Shown here piece after piece: positions 32,444 through 43,151 of a stretch of DNA of 64,000 nucleotides; the first letter of the stretch is position 1, and every line of letters starts with the position of its first letter. Under the pieces are notes generated by a model that saw nothing but the letters and a program-made list of their open reading frames with translations, was not told where the DNA came from and did not search any database. The stretch spans positions 3,262,561 to 3,326,560 of the forward strand of contig JAKZAP010000003.1 in NCBI GenBank assembly GCA_023053575.1, in the 5' to 3' direction. The translations under genes and the position numbers were made by a program. Origin of the DNA: Branchinecta lynchi (Eukaryota > Arthropoda > Branchiopoda > Anostraca > Branchinectidae).

Positions 32444-34363
32444 CTAACGACCTGCCAACAGTCGTTTCAGTCTCCCTGACTTGCGGAGGCCAGGGGGTGT
32501 CCAACACCATATGTCGTGTGGCAGCCTTCCATCACCCATTCGCACCCTATGCCCCCAATACATCCATCGCCGCTTTCTAATGATATCGAGGATGTGGTTA
32601 TGATTTGTCATACGATAAATCTCTTCGTTTCTTATCCTCTCCGTCCAATGTATATTCAAAATAGACCTGAGGTAGTTATTGTTGAATGCCTGGAGTCGTC
32701 TTTCTAGTTGCGCAGTGATGCTCCAAGTTTCACAGCCATCGAAGGACGGAAAGGACATTGCTATTACAAATTCTAAGCTTTAGCTTCTGGGAATATTTGT
32801 TATTTCTCCAAACATTTTTAAGGCAACTGAAGGCAGAGCCAGCCAATGCCATTCGGCACGAAAATTCCATTTCAGAGTGGCACTGTCTAGGGAACCGGGA
32901 GCCGTACTTTATGTCCTACGGGCTATGGAACCGGTAGTTCTCACGGAAACCAAACCATATGGGCTGCGATCCGGGATCTGACGTCATTAACTAACGGAAA
33001 ATTGCATGGGCTGGCTCCCTTTCCGGTAGTAATTGGAAATAACTCACGGAAACTTCATCGCACCAGCTTCTCGTCCGGTAGCCTCACGGAATTGTGTACT
33101 CAGAAGCTAGGGAGCCGGTGGTTGATACCGGAAACTGTATCATTAGAGCTTCTGTTCCGGTAGTGTCTATGTGGAATATAAAACTCACGGAATAGTTTGG
33201 ATGAGAGCTATGATGCCGGGATCTTCACTGACTAAGAGAAAATAATATGGGAAAAATCTACTAGCGGAACCCATCTATTGAGAGCTAAGGTACCGGTAGC
33301 AACTACTATTTGGTTGAAAATGACCAGCTCACTGACACAGATGGCTATGGGCTAGGGTTCCGGTAGTGAAACAAAAAAATTAACTCGCAGTCCCATGTCA
33401 GTGGAGACTAGGAAACCGGAAGTGAATATTTTTACCTCACGGAACCCAACTCGTGCGGGCTGGGGTCCTGGTAGTGCCAAATATTAAAATTACAAACTCA
33501 CGGATACGTGTCAATATGGACTTATGAGTCCAGTACAGTTCATGGAATACAACGGACTCCAGTTCAGAAATCTTAATTTTTTGGCCCTACCCAGCCCACA
33601 GAAGTTGGGTTCTGTGAGTTAAAAAATATTCACTTCCGGTTTCCCAGTCTGCACTGACATGGGTGCGTGACTTCAATTTTTTTTTTCACTACCGGAATCC
33701 TAGCCCATAGCCATCTGTGTCCGTGAGCTGGTCATTTTCAACCAAATAGTAGTTGCTACCGGTACCTTAGCTCTCAATATATGGGTTCCGGTAGTGGATT
33801 TTTTCCCATGTTATTTTCTTTAAGTCAGTGAAAATCCCGGCATCCTAGCTCTCATCCAAACTATTCCGTGAGTTGTATATTCCACGTAGAGACTACCTAA
33901 ACAGAAGCTCCAATTATACAGTCTAAGGTATCAACTACCGGCTCCTTAGCTTCTGAGTACACAATTCCGTGAGGCTACCGGACGAGAAGCTGGTGCGATG
34001 AAGTTTCTGTGAGCTATTTCACTTACTACCGGAACGGGAGCCAGCACATACAAGTTTCCGTTAGTTTATGACGTCAGATCCCGGAATCGCAGCTCATATG
34101 GTTTGGTTTCCGTGAGAACTACCGGTTCCGTAGCCCGTAGGACATAAAGTAAGACTCCCGGTTCCCTAGACAGTGCCTTTCAGAATTGGCATCTTGCGTA
34201 AGAATGTTGTCGAGATATTTGAACTCTCTCACTTCTTCAATCTTCATTGTTGACCAAGAGTTCTTTCAGCTAAGTCAGGAATGACAGCATCTGACGTTGA
34301 TTTTGTCTTGTTAGCGTTTATGGAGAGTCCAGCATCATTTGCCACACGACCAAGAAAGTACTC
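32444..34363 (-). pseudogene. RTE-like LINE RT relic, split by a foldback element
   Basis: On the minus strand, 34363-34187 reads RVANDAGLSINANKTKST and shortly after a frameshift YLDN-like and ILTQDANS text. After skipping 32880-34177 the reading resumes MEFSCRMALAGSAFSCLKNV and then NSNVLSV. It changes frame again into GCETWSITAQLERRLQAFNN and RRRWMYWGHRVRMGDGRLPH. This is the usual RT thumb-to-C-terminus order in RTE/endonuclease-RT proteins (INxxKTKxM, YGCETWxLT, LRRILxIxW, RRRxxWxGHVxRM). Several frameshifts make it a pseudogene. The continuity across the insertion fixes the foldback boundaries. Confidence 0.85.
32880..34177. mobile_element. 1.3-kb foldback element with a 9-bp target duplication
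   Basis: Starts GGCACTGTCTAGGGAACCGG and ends with the inverted copy CCGGTTCCCTAGACAGTGCC. The inverted match continues for about 640 bp on each side, meeting near 33535. Each arm consists of about nine units of 60-80 bp with ACTCACGGAA at one side and GAGCTAGGGTACCGGTAGT at the other. Flanks TTTCAGAGT (32871-32879) and TTTCAGAAT (34178-34186) match at 8 of 9 positions. Foldback and MULE-type elements commonly make 9-bp duplications. No transposase frame is present, so it is non-autonomous. Confidence 0.9.
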
Positions 34364-34772
34364 TTATAACTTATGCTTTTGAATTAAATGGGTTTATCCC
34401 AACCAAAAACTACCACAACTAAATCTTTGGTACCCTGAGAGAGGTTAGCTTGTAAGGGACTAAATATCCCTAAAACACGAACGATTACAACTCTGGTAGC
34501 TATGGTTTAGCAGAAAGGATCCTGTCTGGGAAAGCCATGAATTGCAAAGTACAAACCTCTTTGCTTGTCGCCTCTCTCTATCCTTCAATTCCGTCACGCT
34601 GAGATCCTCAAATAAACTTCATGAGGATAATGAATCATCAGTGAATAATTAAAAATTACGTACTAGTGGGGTTCAGTTGTCAGCCTATTATGCTTCGTCT
34701 TTACGAATATTTCTAGTGTCTTCTCTCATTTTTATTATCTTGCTTGCTCGAGAGTATTTGCTACTTCTGATG
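34364..34772. other. Unassigned stretch
   Basis: No gene or repeat recognised. Confidence 0.35.
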
Positions 34773-35818
34773 GGGTTTTAGGATCCCAAAACGTAAGTGG
34801 AGGGATACCTATGACTTCGTAAAAGTTGTCCGTCTGTCCGTCTTTTAGCGCGATAACTCTCGAAGGGGTTGAGATATTTTCATCAAACTTGGCACGGGGA
34901 CTCTTTGGGTCAAAGTACAGGTCAAGTTCGAAGATGGATTCTCTAGTCTTATATTTAAGGGTGGGGAGGGATTTGAAAATAGGGGAAGCAAAAACAAAAT
35001 TTGAAAGCTAATGAAATAGTCGATTTTGGGGTAAGGAAACATGCTGAATCCGAGTTGTCATCGGACAAATAGTTCACCCGGAATCTGGCAAAAACCGAAA
35101 ATTTTTGAAAAGTAAAAGTTTAATCTGAAGTTGATTAGAGGTTCGATTTAGGAGCAAGGAGACGTGCAGAGTCCGAAGATGAAAACTGTTTTCTTGCTGG
35201 ACAATTATTTCGGCTAGAATCCGGCTAAAACCAGAAAGTTTGTTTAAATGAAAAGGTTTTATTCCGGCCAAAACCGGAAAGTTTGTTTAAAGTAAAAGTT
35301 TTTATTTGTATTTGATAAGATGTTTGATTTACGGGTAAGAAGACATATATACATGGTTAATACGTATATGACAATCATCTTCTCACCGGAGGTATAGATC
35401 GCTCCGAGTCCGGCTGAAACCGGAAATTTTTTTAAAGTAAAAGTTTTATCTGAAGTTGATTAGAGGCCCGGTTCGATGTAGGGGTAAGGAGACATGCTGA
35501 ATTCACTTTGAGCTTTAGTTTTTGTCAGACAAGTAGTTTGTCCAGAATCCGTCCGAAAGCGGAAATTTGGCAGAAGTAACGAAGAAAGTTTTGATCAATT
35601 TTGTCAAGTAGATACGACGTAGGCTATAGGGTGAATATGCATGCTGAATCCATACCTGAACTTGGTCTTCTCAGTTGATTACCATTGGCCTTAATCTGTT
35701 TCTAAATTTTAATAGTACAAATGTTACGAAGTCTGTCGAAGACCAAATATCTACAAGACCCAGTTGTTTGGATCAAATATTAAATTTTTAGGGTGTCATT
35801 GATGCCCTTTGGCTTGTT
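34773..35818 (+). repeat. Family A repeat, full-length copy
   Basis: From TTTTAGGATCCCAAAACGTA to CATTGATGCCCTTTGGCTTG, with the GTCCGTCTGTCCGTC microsatellite, the TAACTCTCGAAGGGGTTGAG phrase and about six units. A short internal duplication of CCGGCTAAAACCAGAAAG / CCGGCCAAAACCGGAAAG lies at 35220-35285. Confidence 0.88.
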
Positions 35819-35895
35819 GATGCATGACATCTTGTCTCGTTTTAACTATCGACAACAGCAGAGGCGTGAGCTTGGATAAAGCAAACTCTATAGAT

Positions 35896-36393
35896 CCGAT
35901 TATAGTATTAAGAAGTCTAGGTTTGGATAGGGGCTTTAAGCAATTTCCTGCGGACAAATGAGCGGAATGACAACGCTATGGCTTGGTCTCAGTTTAAAAA
36001 AAAGCTTTCCAAGACTTGTTCGGCTCTTATTCAAGATACCTCTGGGTTGATTTGCATAGCATATGGTCGTTTATGTCCAAACGAAGGTCGCTACAATTGG
36101 AAAGCACTTGGGCGAATTTATAGCGCTTTCTGCACTCCTTACATCTTGTATTGTTCCGGTGTTTATCACATTCTGCGAATAAAAGACACTAAAGTTTTGA
36201 AGACGTGTTACTATAACCATTGCAAATTTTGATGTACCTTCCTCGTTCCTCTCGCAACCACAAATTAGTTCAGAAGTTCGGCGTCCAAGATGTGATTCGT
36301 TCACTCGAGAAAACGTCAGCGTCAGTACTATCTACACCTCGTCATCCTGGTCTTCGAGTACATGATGTTTTTCATGAATTTTTCGGGCCCAGT
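35896..36393 (+). pseudogene. LINE family X, ORF2 C-terminal fragment
   Basis: Frames in sequence read NSIDPIIVLRSLGLDRGF, then WSQFKKKLSKTCSALIQDTS and PYILYCSGVYHILRIKDTKV. After a frameshift near 36229 they read YLPRSSRNHKLVQKFGV and end HDVFHEFFGPS. The layout (YGxxxPNxxRY, LPxxLYxxxVY, final short helix) fits the tail of a non-LTR ORF2. Related copies are at 42040-42180 (plus) and 43345-43660 (minus). Confidence 0.75.
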
Positions 36394-36520
36394 TAGTAAT
36401 TATGTCTAAATTTTTGTGTGTGTTAATACTGTTATTTATCTTGTGTTATTTCGCGTTATTCCCTTTACTCCGCTACCACATTCTGTATTTGGTGGGTTAT
36501 AAATAAAATATATATATATA
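36394..36520 (+). repeat. LINE family X 3' UTR with TA tail
   Basis: Shares TTTTTGTGTGTGTTAATACT-type text, TTTACTCCGCT and a CATTAAATATAA/ATAAATAAAA end with 42095-42182. Ends in a TA dinucleotide run at 36508-36522. Confidence 0.65.
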
Positions 36521-36524
36521 TATG

Positions 36525-36650
36525 GCACGGGAATTACTAGTAAAAAAAACACATTGCCAATGTAAACAAACATAAAGAAAAATTTACAAACACAAACACA
36601 TAAACAAACGTAAACATAAACAAAAAAAAATATCAGAATTACAGCGAAGA
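36525..36650 (-). repeat. CCATGGCAGG-family 3' end, tail to tail with family X
   Basis: TGGCACGGGAATTACTAG followed by AAACAAACATAAAG and ACACAAACACATAAAC text, a diverged copy of the 3' end seen at 30851 and 42186. It abuts the family X tail in opposite orientation. Confidence 0.45.
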
Positions 36651-37212
36651 AATAATATCTTACCGATAATTTCTGATTTCTAACACAAGGTTTTTAACTG
36701 CCCCTTGCCATCCTCAGGCAGTCCTTGGAATAATCATAAAATGTGTGACGATTTTCTATCTGAAGTATTTTATAGCCCAGGTAGGAAGTCGCACTCTTTA
36801 ATTTGTCACTGATAATTAATCCACATGACATCCGCAACCCACAGTTTTTTTTTTGCCTTGTATAAAACCCGAACAAGTGAATTGGAACGAGCTACTGCCT
36901 GCAGCAGTCATGTCAAAATCTGCAGCTCCAATAAAAACAATCGATTAAGACAATGGACCCAATGCTCCATCTTTTGTGTACACCCGATCCTTTATTTATT
37001 ATATATACAGCCTATTGAGCTGGGGCCAACTATGGCAATTGAGTACAATGCGCGAGTGTACAAGGTTAATCAGGAATCTTAAAGTTAAAAACAAAAGAAG
37101 GCTTGAATAATTGTCAATGTTAATTTCTTTCTGTTAATACTTTTAAATTATCAAGAATTTCTGATATAAAATCCACCACATTCTCAAGAAGAGAAGGTGT
37201 GTCCACCAGGCA
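36651..37212. other. Unassigned stretch
   Basis: No gene or repeat recognised. Confidence 0.35.
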
Positions 37213-37221
37213 GTGAATATA

Positions 37222-37678
37222 GGGATCGAATAAAACCAGGAAGGGAAGGGAACGCGAGAAAAGCAGGAAGGGCATCCTAAAACCAGGAAGGGCATCCTAA
37301 AACGAGGAAGGCTTTCGCCAGAATTCGCCGCACCGTTCCCTTCCTCTATTTAGTATTATTTGAGGGGTCGGCAACTTTTCAAATTCAAAGTTCACCATCC
37401 ATTCCTCGTTTAGTAAGCCCTTCCTGGTTATGAAAAGGAAATGAAAAGGTGAATTACAATTTTTGTAGTTGCCGACCACTCACTGAACTTAATGCCTACC
37501 CATGTCAGGATACTAAAACGAGGAAGGGATGGTGAACTTTGAATTTGAGAAGTTGCCGACCCCTCAAATAATACTAAATAGAGGAAGGGAACAGTGCTGC
37601 GAATTCTGGCGACAGCCTTCCTGGTTTTGGGATGCCCTTCCTCGTTTTAGAATGCACTTCCTGGTTTTAGTCGATCCC
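37222..37678. mobile_element. 457-bp foldback element with perfect 9-bp target duplication
   Basis: Starts GGGATCGAATAAAACCAGGA and ends with the inverted CCTGGTTTTAGTCGATCCC. GTGAATATA occurs at 37213-37221 and again at 37679-37687 without mismatch. Each arm has tandem AAAACCAGGAAGGGCATCCT units and a CTAAATAGAGGAAGGGAAC plus GTTGCCGACCCCTCAAATAA block. The centre is near 37450. No coding frame. Confidence 0.9.
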
Positions 37679-37687
37679 GTGAATATA

Positions 37688-38273
37688 CGGTAGACTTAGT
37701 TGGAGAGAAAAAGGGAGGAATTGCTTAGTAGGTAGGGTGTTGCAGGATTTTGTAGTAATTCCTCATTCGGATTTTGGAGGAAAATAGGTACAGTTATGTT
37801 CGCAGTAATGATTCGTGTTGAGTGGACTATTTTCTCCCACATTTCCCGTTTAGGCTATCTAGTGCAACTAACTAGTAAGGCGCGGATGACGCATTATGGT
37901 TTGCCAGAAGTTTGCAGTTAATAGCTATTACTTCCGTCTCTAAGAAATCCCAGTTTGTCTTCCATTTATGCACGCTACATTGAAGTTAACTGCGAACGGC
38001 CAAACAAAATTTAATGAAGACTGGACTTTACCCTCCCCCCCTCCTGCCGCTGCGATGTAAACCATATAACAACGCTCTCGTTTCACTTAGGTCGAACGAC
38101 TAAACAAGTTCGAAGGGCCTAAATGCCGAGTGTGAAAGAATGGATTGACTTAAGTTAGTCTTGGCCTTTCTTGTAATTCATGACATGTGTTGCGTTAATA
38201 GAATTGCAACCAAAAGTTGAGGTCTCAATCTCCAAACACAATTTTGTCCATGTTTCTAGTTTCAGTTTTGCAA
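37688..38273. other. Unassigned stretch
   Basis: No gene or repeat recognised. Confidence 0.35.
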
Positions 38274-38281
38274 TGTAGAGG

Positions 38282-38592
38282 CAGGAGCCCCCCCAAAGTT
38301 GCAGGCCAGTCGGTAAAAATAACCGAGTCGGCGCGCCGTAGTTTTTCGTAAAAACAGTCGTTTTTTCTTTAAAACAGCCGATTTTTCTTCGAAACAGTCG
38401 ATTTTTTGTAAAACAGTTGGTTTTCTTGAAAACAGTCTGTTTTTCGTAAAAATATTAGACTTTATCTTAAAAAACAATCGTTTTTCTGAAAATTGGTCGA
38501 TTTTTCTGCAGAAACAGTCGGTGAAAATGACTAACCAGTCGGTAAATCCTTGCCCCCTCCCCCCAAAAGTAGTTTAGCTAGTAACGCCTATG
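38282..38592 (+). mobile_element. Family C hAT-type MITE with perfect 8-bp target duplication
   Basis: TGTAGAGG lies on both sides (38274-38281 and 38593-38600). The left end CAGGAGCCCCC is degraded, while the right end GCTAGTAACGCCTATG keeps the family form. The core has about eight units of roughly 20 bp such as AAACAGTCGATTTTTTGTA. The boundaries are GCCAGTCGGTAAAAATAACC and CAGTCGGTGAAAATGAC. Confidence 0.85.
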
Positions 38593-38600
38593 TGTAGAGG

Positions 38601-40115
38601 TACTGTACTTTTGTTCTATCTAGTGATGGTTTGATTTTGATCTGCCAGTACCTGACTTTCACTTCGTTTTTTGCATCCTAATGATAAAGAAATCCCTAAA
38701 TTTTGTACTCCTTTCTGACATTTCACACGCGACAACACATGTCAGTTCAGGACCGCGAGAGCGAACACTCCACTTGACAGTTCTTACTTGTCTGATAGTT
38801 TGTCAGTATGTGGGAACAGGACAGCACACATGGGTTCAGCTCAGTTTCGAATTTTTTGCATGTAGGGTATCGGGTTGACAGACAGTCAAGACAACGATTG
38901 TATGTAACATATCTGTTTGTGCTGATGTAAGGCCTCTTCTGTTTATTGGTTCTACTAGTTTACACGTTATGTTCACACGCGCCTGTTTGGATCACTTCGT
39001 TGCAAGCCCTAGTAAGGCGGTATTCTTTTATGTTTTGTTTTTAGCTCGCATAGTATCTTTTCTAATTCCTTTCCTATTTTTTTACTTCTTGGGCTACAAC
39101 TACTCCTCCATTGGTTGACATAACTTTTTTCCATTAACCCCTTTTACGTCACCTATTATTTTCATAACAAAAACATACATACTTAATTTAGTCATTCTTC
39201 AAAAAATGGGATGAATAAAACAGTTGATCTAACCGTTTCAAATCGCAACATCCATTTTTCAAATAGCTATTTATTCATACTTCCTCATACTTCCATTTAC
39301 CAATTCAAGATTTTCTTTCATCTGTGTTACAGTACTTTATAATCTCTACATTTTTTTTTCTCTTCTTTTATAATCTCCAAATAAACAGAACCACGCATTT
39401 AAGAGTTTAAACCTTACATTACTAATGCAACTAAGACAGGAGTGAGATGTTTAAGGTAGTAGCGCTCAGTTGTTTCACGTATTGGACCCCTCATAGGAAG
39501 GTGACGGGTCGTCAACTTCTCGCGGATAACGTTGCCAAATTTGGAAAAAGCTAATGTTCTGTCACTGAAACAAATAATGATGTCGAAAACCTTGCGAAAG
39601 TCAAGAATCTTGAACGAGCGGTTTCGGGTGGGTGGCGGTGCATTGGATTCTTCACCGGAAGGTTGATTCTCGCAAACCAGGAGGCATGAGATTTTCAACC
39701 TCCTGATTGTTGCTTTGAAAGAATACGAATAATTGTTTATTTTACCGGTATTAAGAAAACTAAGTTACTAATATGTTTATTAAAGTATGCCACTTTAAGA
39801 AGTTACCTGCGGAAGACGAATAAACTCACTCCTCCAACCTTCTAACATCCTCCATATACTCCCCTCCCTGAATTCCTAAGCCCTCTTTTTTTTCATCGAG
39901 GGGTTGCCTACTTTTGATCTTAGCGTACGCAAGTGCCCGGTGCCGCCACCAGCTGACACTACCCTGCACCACTGCCACGTGTTAGAAAATTAAAATCTTC
40001 ATGCTTAAAATCGGGAATTGCCTAATTTCTCGCCGACACCGCTGGTTTCGGTCGTTGCCGGGAAAAGGTTTACAGCAGGTGCCGGGGAGTGGGCAACGCC
40101 TTGCTTCCCTTTTCT
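38601..40115. other. Unassigned 1.5-kb stretch
   Basis: Holds a 94-codon minus frame at 39414-39698 (includes RETTERYYLKHLTPVLVAL) that I do not recognise. It has no clear splice sites and no second line of support. Otherwise nothing. Confidence 0.35.
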
Positions 40116-40117
40116 CC

Positions 40118-40593
40118 TCACGTCTCAATTCAATTCAATTTATTTCTAAAACGTGCAGCGGACAAGCCGAATATTCGTTTGGTCGTCAATACAAAAATAT
40201 AAATACAATTTATAGTCAACACTTACGAATTAATTTAAAATAACAGTAATCGTCAAATACATTTAATAAAAAGAGTTAAACTCAGGTACACAATTACTTA
40301 CTAGCACTGACGTTAAAAACCTTGACAAAGGAGGGAACAAAGCTTTTCAGATATCGGTTTCGAGACACCTGAATAGGCTGTATGAGAGGTACAGCTTCTG
40401 CCACTGCTCTTGCGGGTCTTTCTCGATGTGGCTTGAACTCAGGGGGCAGTATGGATCGATGGGATGTACTGTTCAGCAACCCTGTACCAAAATCAAGCGA
40501 CAGCTTTTGTCGACGACTAGCAAGGGAATCTAGGCCAAACTGTTCAAGGAGGGCACAGTATGGGATTTTTGGCGCTTTTGAAATGATCAACAA
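40118..40593 (-). pseudogene. LINE C-terminal fragment with ATTGA tail
   Basis: On the minus strand the 99-codon frame (40593-40294) reads LLEQFGLDSLASRRQKLSLD, later SRNRYLKSFVPSFVKVFN. This matches the LGLxxLxxRRxxLCLxFA and RYxNSxIPYLxRLLN end of L2/CR1-like ORF2 proteins. The 3' UTR ends at about 40118-40150 with TAAATTGAATTGAATTGAG on the minus strand, the expected microsatellite tail. Confidence 0.8.
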
Positions 40594-40808
40594 TGGTTCA
40601 AAGTCTCCGGTTCAAAGTCATTAAGTTAAACCATAATGTTCCAGAAATAACAGAAATCCTTAAAAGCAAACTCCTCTGTGTATATGACCAAGAACAAATG
40701 ACATCGTCATACTAGCAACTTTTACCTTTCTAGAAAGTTCCCTACTTCCGTAATTCAACAAGAAAGTTCCATAAAATCGTCCATACAATCCCTTCCTTTA
40801 GGTTGCTA

Positions 40809-41192
40809 CACTGTCAGAAGTTTCATAACAGATAGTGTATAACACTTTCAAGAATAACACCTTTTCACTTAGAAATAAAGTGTTATAACCAATTAAGTCT
40901 ACACTATTTCGTGCCTAGATCTCCAACAACACCTTCAATTGATAAAAATACTAACGGGAACGAAAGAAAAATAACAGATAATATCCCCAAGTGTTATCTG
41001 TTGAAACCGAACATCCTTCTGTTGTCATTATGTAACGTCTGACAGTGTAGTATTTGTACCTATTGAAGGTGTTGTTGGAGATCTAGACAGGAAGTAGTAT
41101 AAACTTAATTGGTCATAACACTTTATTTCTAAGTGAAAAGGTGTTATTCTTGAAAGTGTTATGCGCAATATGTTATGAAACTTCTGACAGTG
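40809..41192. mobile_element. 384-bp palindromic mariner-type MITE
   Basis: Ends are CACTGTCAGAAGTTTCATAA and its inverse, flanked by TA on both sides (40807-40808 and 41193-41194). The arms pair for about 165 bp (TAACACTTTCAAGAATAACA and ACACCTTCAAT among them). A third end-like sequence, GTCTGACAGTGTAG, is inside the right arm at about 41037-41050, suggesting a nested or rearranged copy. A one-ended relative is at 61685-61710. Confidence 0.85.
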
Positions 41193-41221
41193 TAGTCAAA
41201 AGCGATTAATCCTAGTCTTAC

Positions 41222-41606
41222 GTAGCGTTTATACGGACAAGAAATCCCGTCGAGTAGAAAGGAATTCCGGTCGACTCGAAAGGATTCCGTTCGTGAAGAC
41301 GACTAGAAAAAAGTTTAGCGGGACGAGAGTCCTTTCATGATGAAAGGATTTTCGGTCTACTTGAAAGGAATCTCGTCGGCGGCGCTGGTGAAAAGACTAG
41401 AAAAAAGTCCAACTAGCTTTGAGAGCAGCAGTTATCAGTATACTGACGTCAAAAATTCTCTCACAAGGTTTTTTTATTGGCTTGTGGATTTATTTTTGTC
41501 AGATTTTCTGGTCTGAAGGATCTATTTTTTTCCCTCTGCGTGTAAATATATTCTTGTCACCAAGTTCGCGGATTCTGGTCAAGTTTTCCGGTACATGTAA
41601 ACGCTG
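41222..41606. mobile_element. Possible inverted-repeat element with GAAAGGATT units
   Basis: TAGCGTTTATACGG at the left faces ATGTAAACGCTGCA at the right. The inner part has repeated GTCGACTCGAAAGGATTCCG-type units (41250-41380). No target duplication could be settled, so this is tentative. Confidence 0.35.
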
Positions 41607-41639
41607 CATTATGGCGAGTCAACCAGTAGTCGCGTTTTT

Positions 41640-42003
41640 TTTTTTCAGATACCATCGTATCTGATATCACAGTAACTGGGTTTGCGTTTGGTCGTTTTTG
41701 AAGTTACCGTGGTATCTGGTACTAAGGTTGCTTTGCAAAAACGACAATTTGTGCTTTTAGTAGTCATCCGAAAATAAATACTAGTATCTGCTCACATCAC
41801 AAGTGCGAATTTGACAAAAACCCAGGCACCTGAGTTGGTGATGATGTAAGTGAGAAGGATTATTCAGATACCACGGTAAATCGCCACATGCCATGGGTAC
41901 TGCAAAAAGGGCTTTTGACCGTGGTATCAGCTACCAGGGTAACTGTGAAATGAGATTAAACCGTGGTGTCAGATACCATGGTATCTGCAAAAACACAACT
42001 GAT
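41640..42003. repeat. GATACCACGG repeat element, copy 2
   Basis: Same units as 7735-8105: CAGATACCACGGTAA, CCGTGGTATCAG, GGTATCTGCAAAAACACAAC. The middle has unrelated sequence of about 150 bp, as in copy 1. Confidence 0.7.
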
Positions 42004-42039
42004 CATTTATTCTTCAAAGAACAATTCATCCAGCTCTTC

Positions 42040-42182
42040 ATCTACATGATGTTTTTCATGAATTTCTTAGGCCCAGTTAGTGATTTAGTCTAAATCGTCG
42101 TGCGCTTTGTGTTGATTTTTACTTGTCCTTTTTTGCTTTTACTCCACTGATGCCTTATGCGTCGGTCATACATTAAATATAA
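42040..42182 (+). repeat. LINE family X 3' end
   Basis: CTACATGATGTTTTTCATGA encodes LHDVFHEF, the same ORF2 terminus as at 36350-36393. The 3' UTR then runs to CATTAAATATAAGAATCAAT. Confidence 0.7.
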
Positions 42183-42185
42183 GAA

Positions 42186-42295
42186 TCAATGAAATTGTTT
42201 CCAAAAAGCACGTGGGGCCATGGCAGGAATACAAAATAAACATAAAAAAAAACATTCAAAAACACAATACTTACACCAAAAGGAGGGAACTCTTA
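42186..42295 (-). repeat. CCATGGCAGG-family 3' end, copy at 42.2 kb
   Basis: GAAATTGTTTCCAAAAAGCA, GGGGCCATGGCAGGAAT and ACACCAAAAGGAGGGAA match 30851-30960. As at 36.5 kb it abuts a family X tail. Confidence 0.55.
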
Positions 42296-43150
42296 CTCCA
42301 AAAAACGCTACCGATGCCCCATAGCCTGCTTCAGGAACCTCCCGAGTGGACGAAGGTCACCAAAATTTATCTTCCCCACAACACTAACAAAACCCTCTTC
42401 CTCCATCCTATCATGCCCAAAAATAATAAAATTTTTCCAAGTTTCGTCGTTTCATTAGACAGCATATATACAACTGAATTTCACATGTCGTCAAACAGTT
42501 ACAGTAAGATTCTAATGGAAAAACTTTTTCCGTTCAATTAATTTGCAGCTACGAAAGAGGTATTCTCGTACCTGCGAAAGAAAACGTGATGTAATATCTT
42601 CGTGGCGAACTACGAAAATATTCCACTTCTTCTTCAAGAAAACTCGGAAGATACGGACAAAATAACTTCAAGTACAAAGGTCGTCGCCCGTGAATTACAA
42701 ATTAAATCAATGTTTCCAGAGCAAATCCGCCTTCAAAAACTCTCCGGGTTATCGAACCCATTAAACAACCATACCCGACCTCTTGCCCTATCCATCAAAT
42801 TTAAGACAAATTTATGAGCGAAGGCATCACCTAACCTTTAAACCGGCTTTCATAACAGTCGAGATTATTTAACAGCATAACCATGTATGTTCAAGTATTT
42901 TATTATTACTATAAATAAAGATAACAATGTAATTGCAGCAAGAAGACACAAGAAACTAAGTAAAATAATAGAAGTCTAAAACCAGAAGATGGGCCTGGTG
43001 GCCGGACAAGTCTTACCCAATGAAAAACAAGACTTTGAAGCTTATTCTCTCCTTATATAAAGTTTCAAGAGTTTTCAGTGAACCTTGAAGCTTTCCGTGA
43101 TATTTGCACTGCACGCCTGTGAAAACTGGGCTCGGCCGAAAAATTGCTAA
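42296..43150. other. Unassigned stretch
   Basis: ORFs at 42212-42817 show no recognisable domain and could lie in the body of the minus-strand retroelement. No gene supported. Confidence 0.35.
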
Positions 43151-43151
43151 C

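Noticed and set aside
39414..39698. 94-codon minus frame with RETTERYYLKHLTPVLVAL
   Set aside because: Looks less random than its neighbours but I cannot match it to any family or find splice sites.
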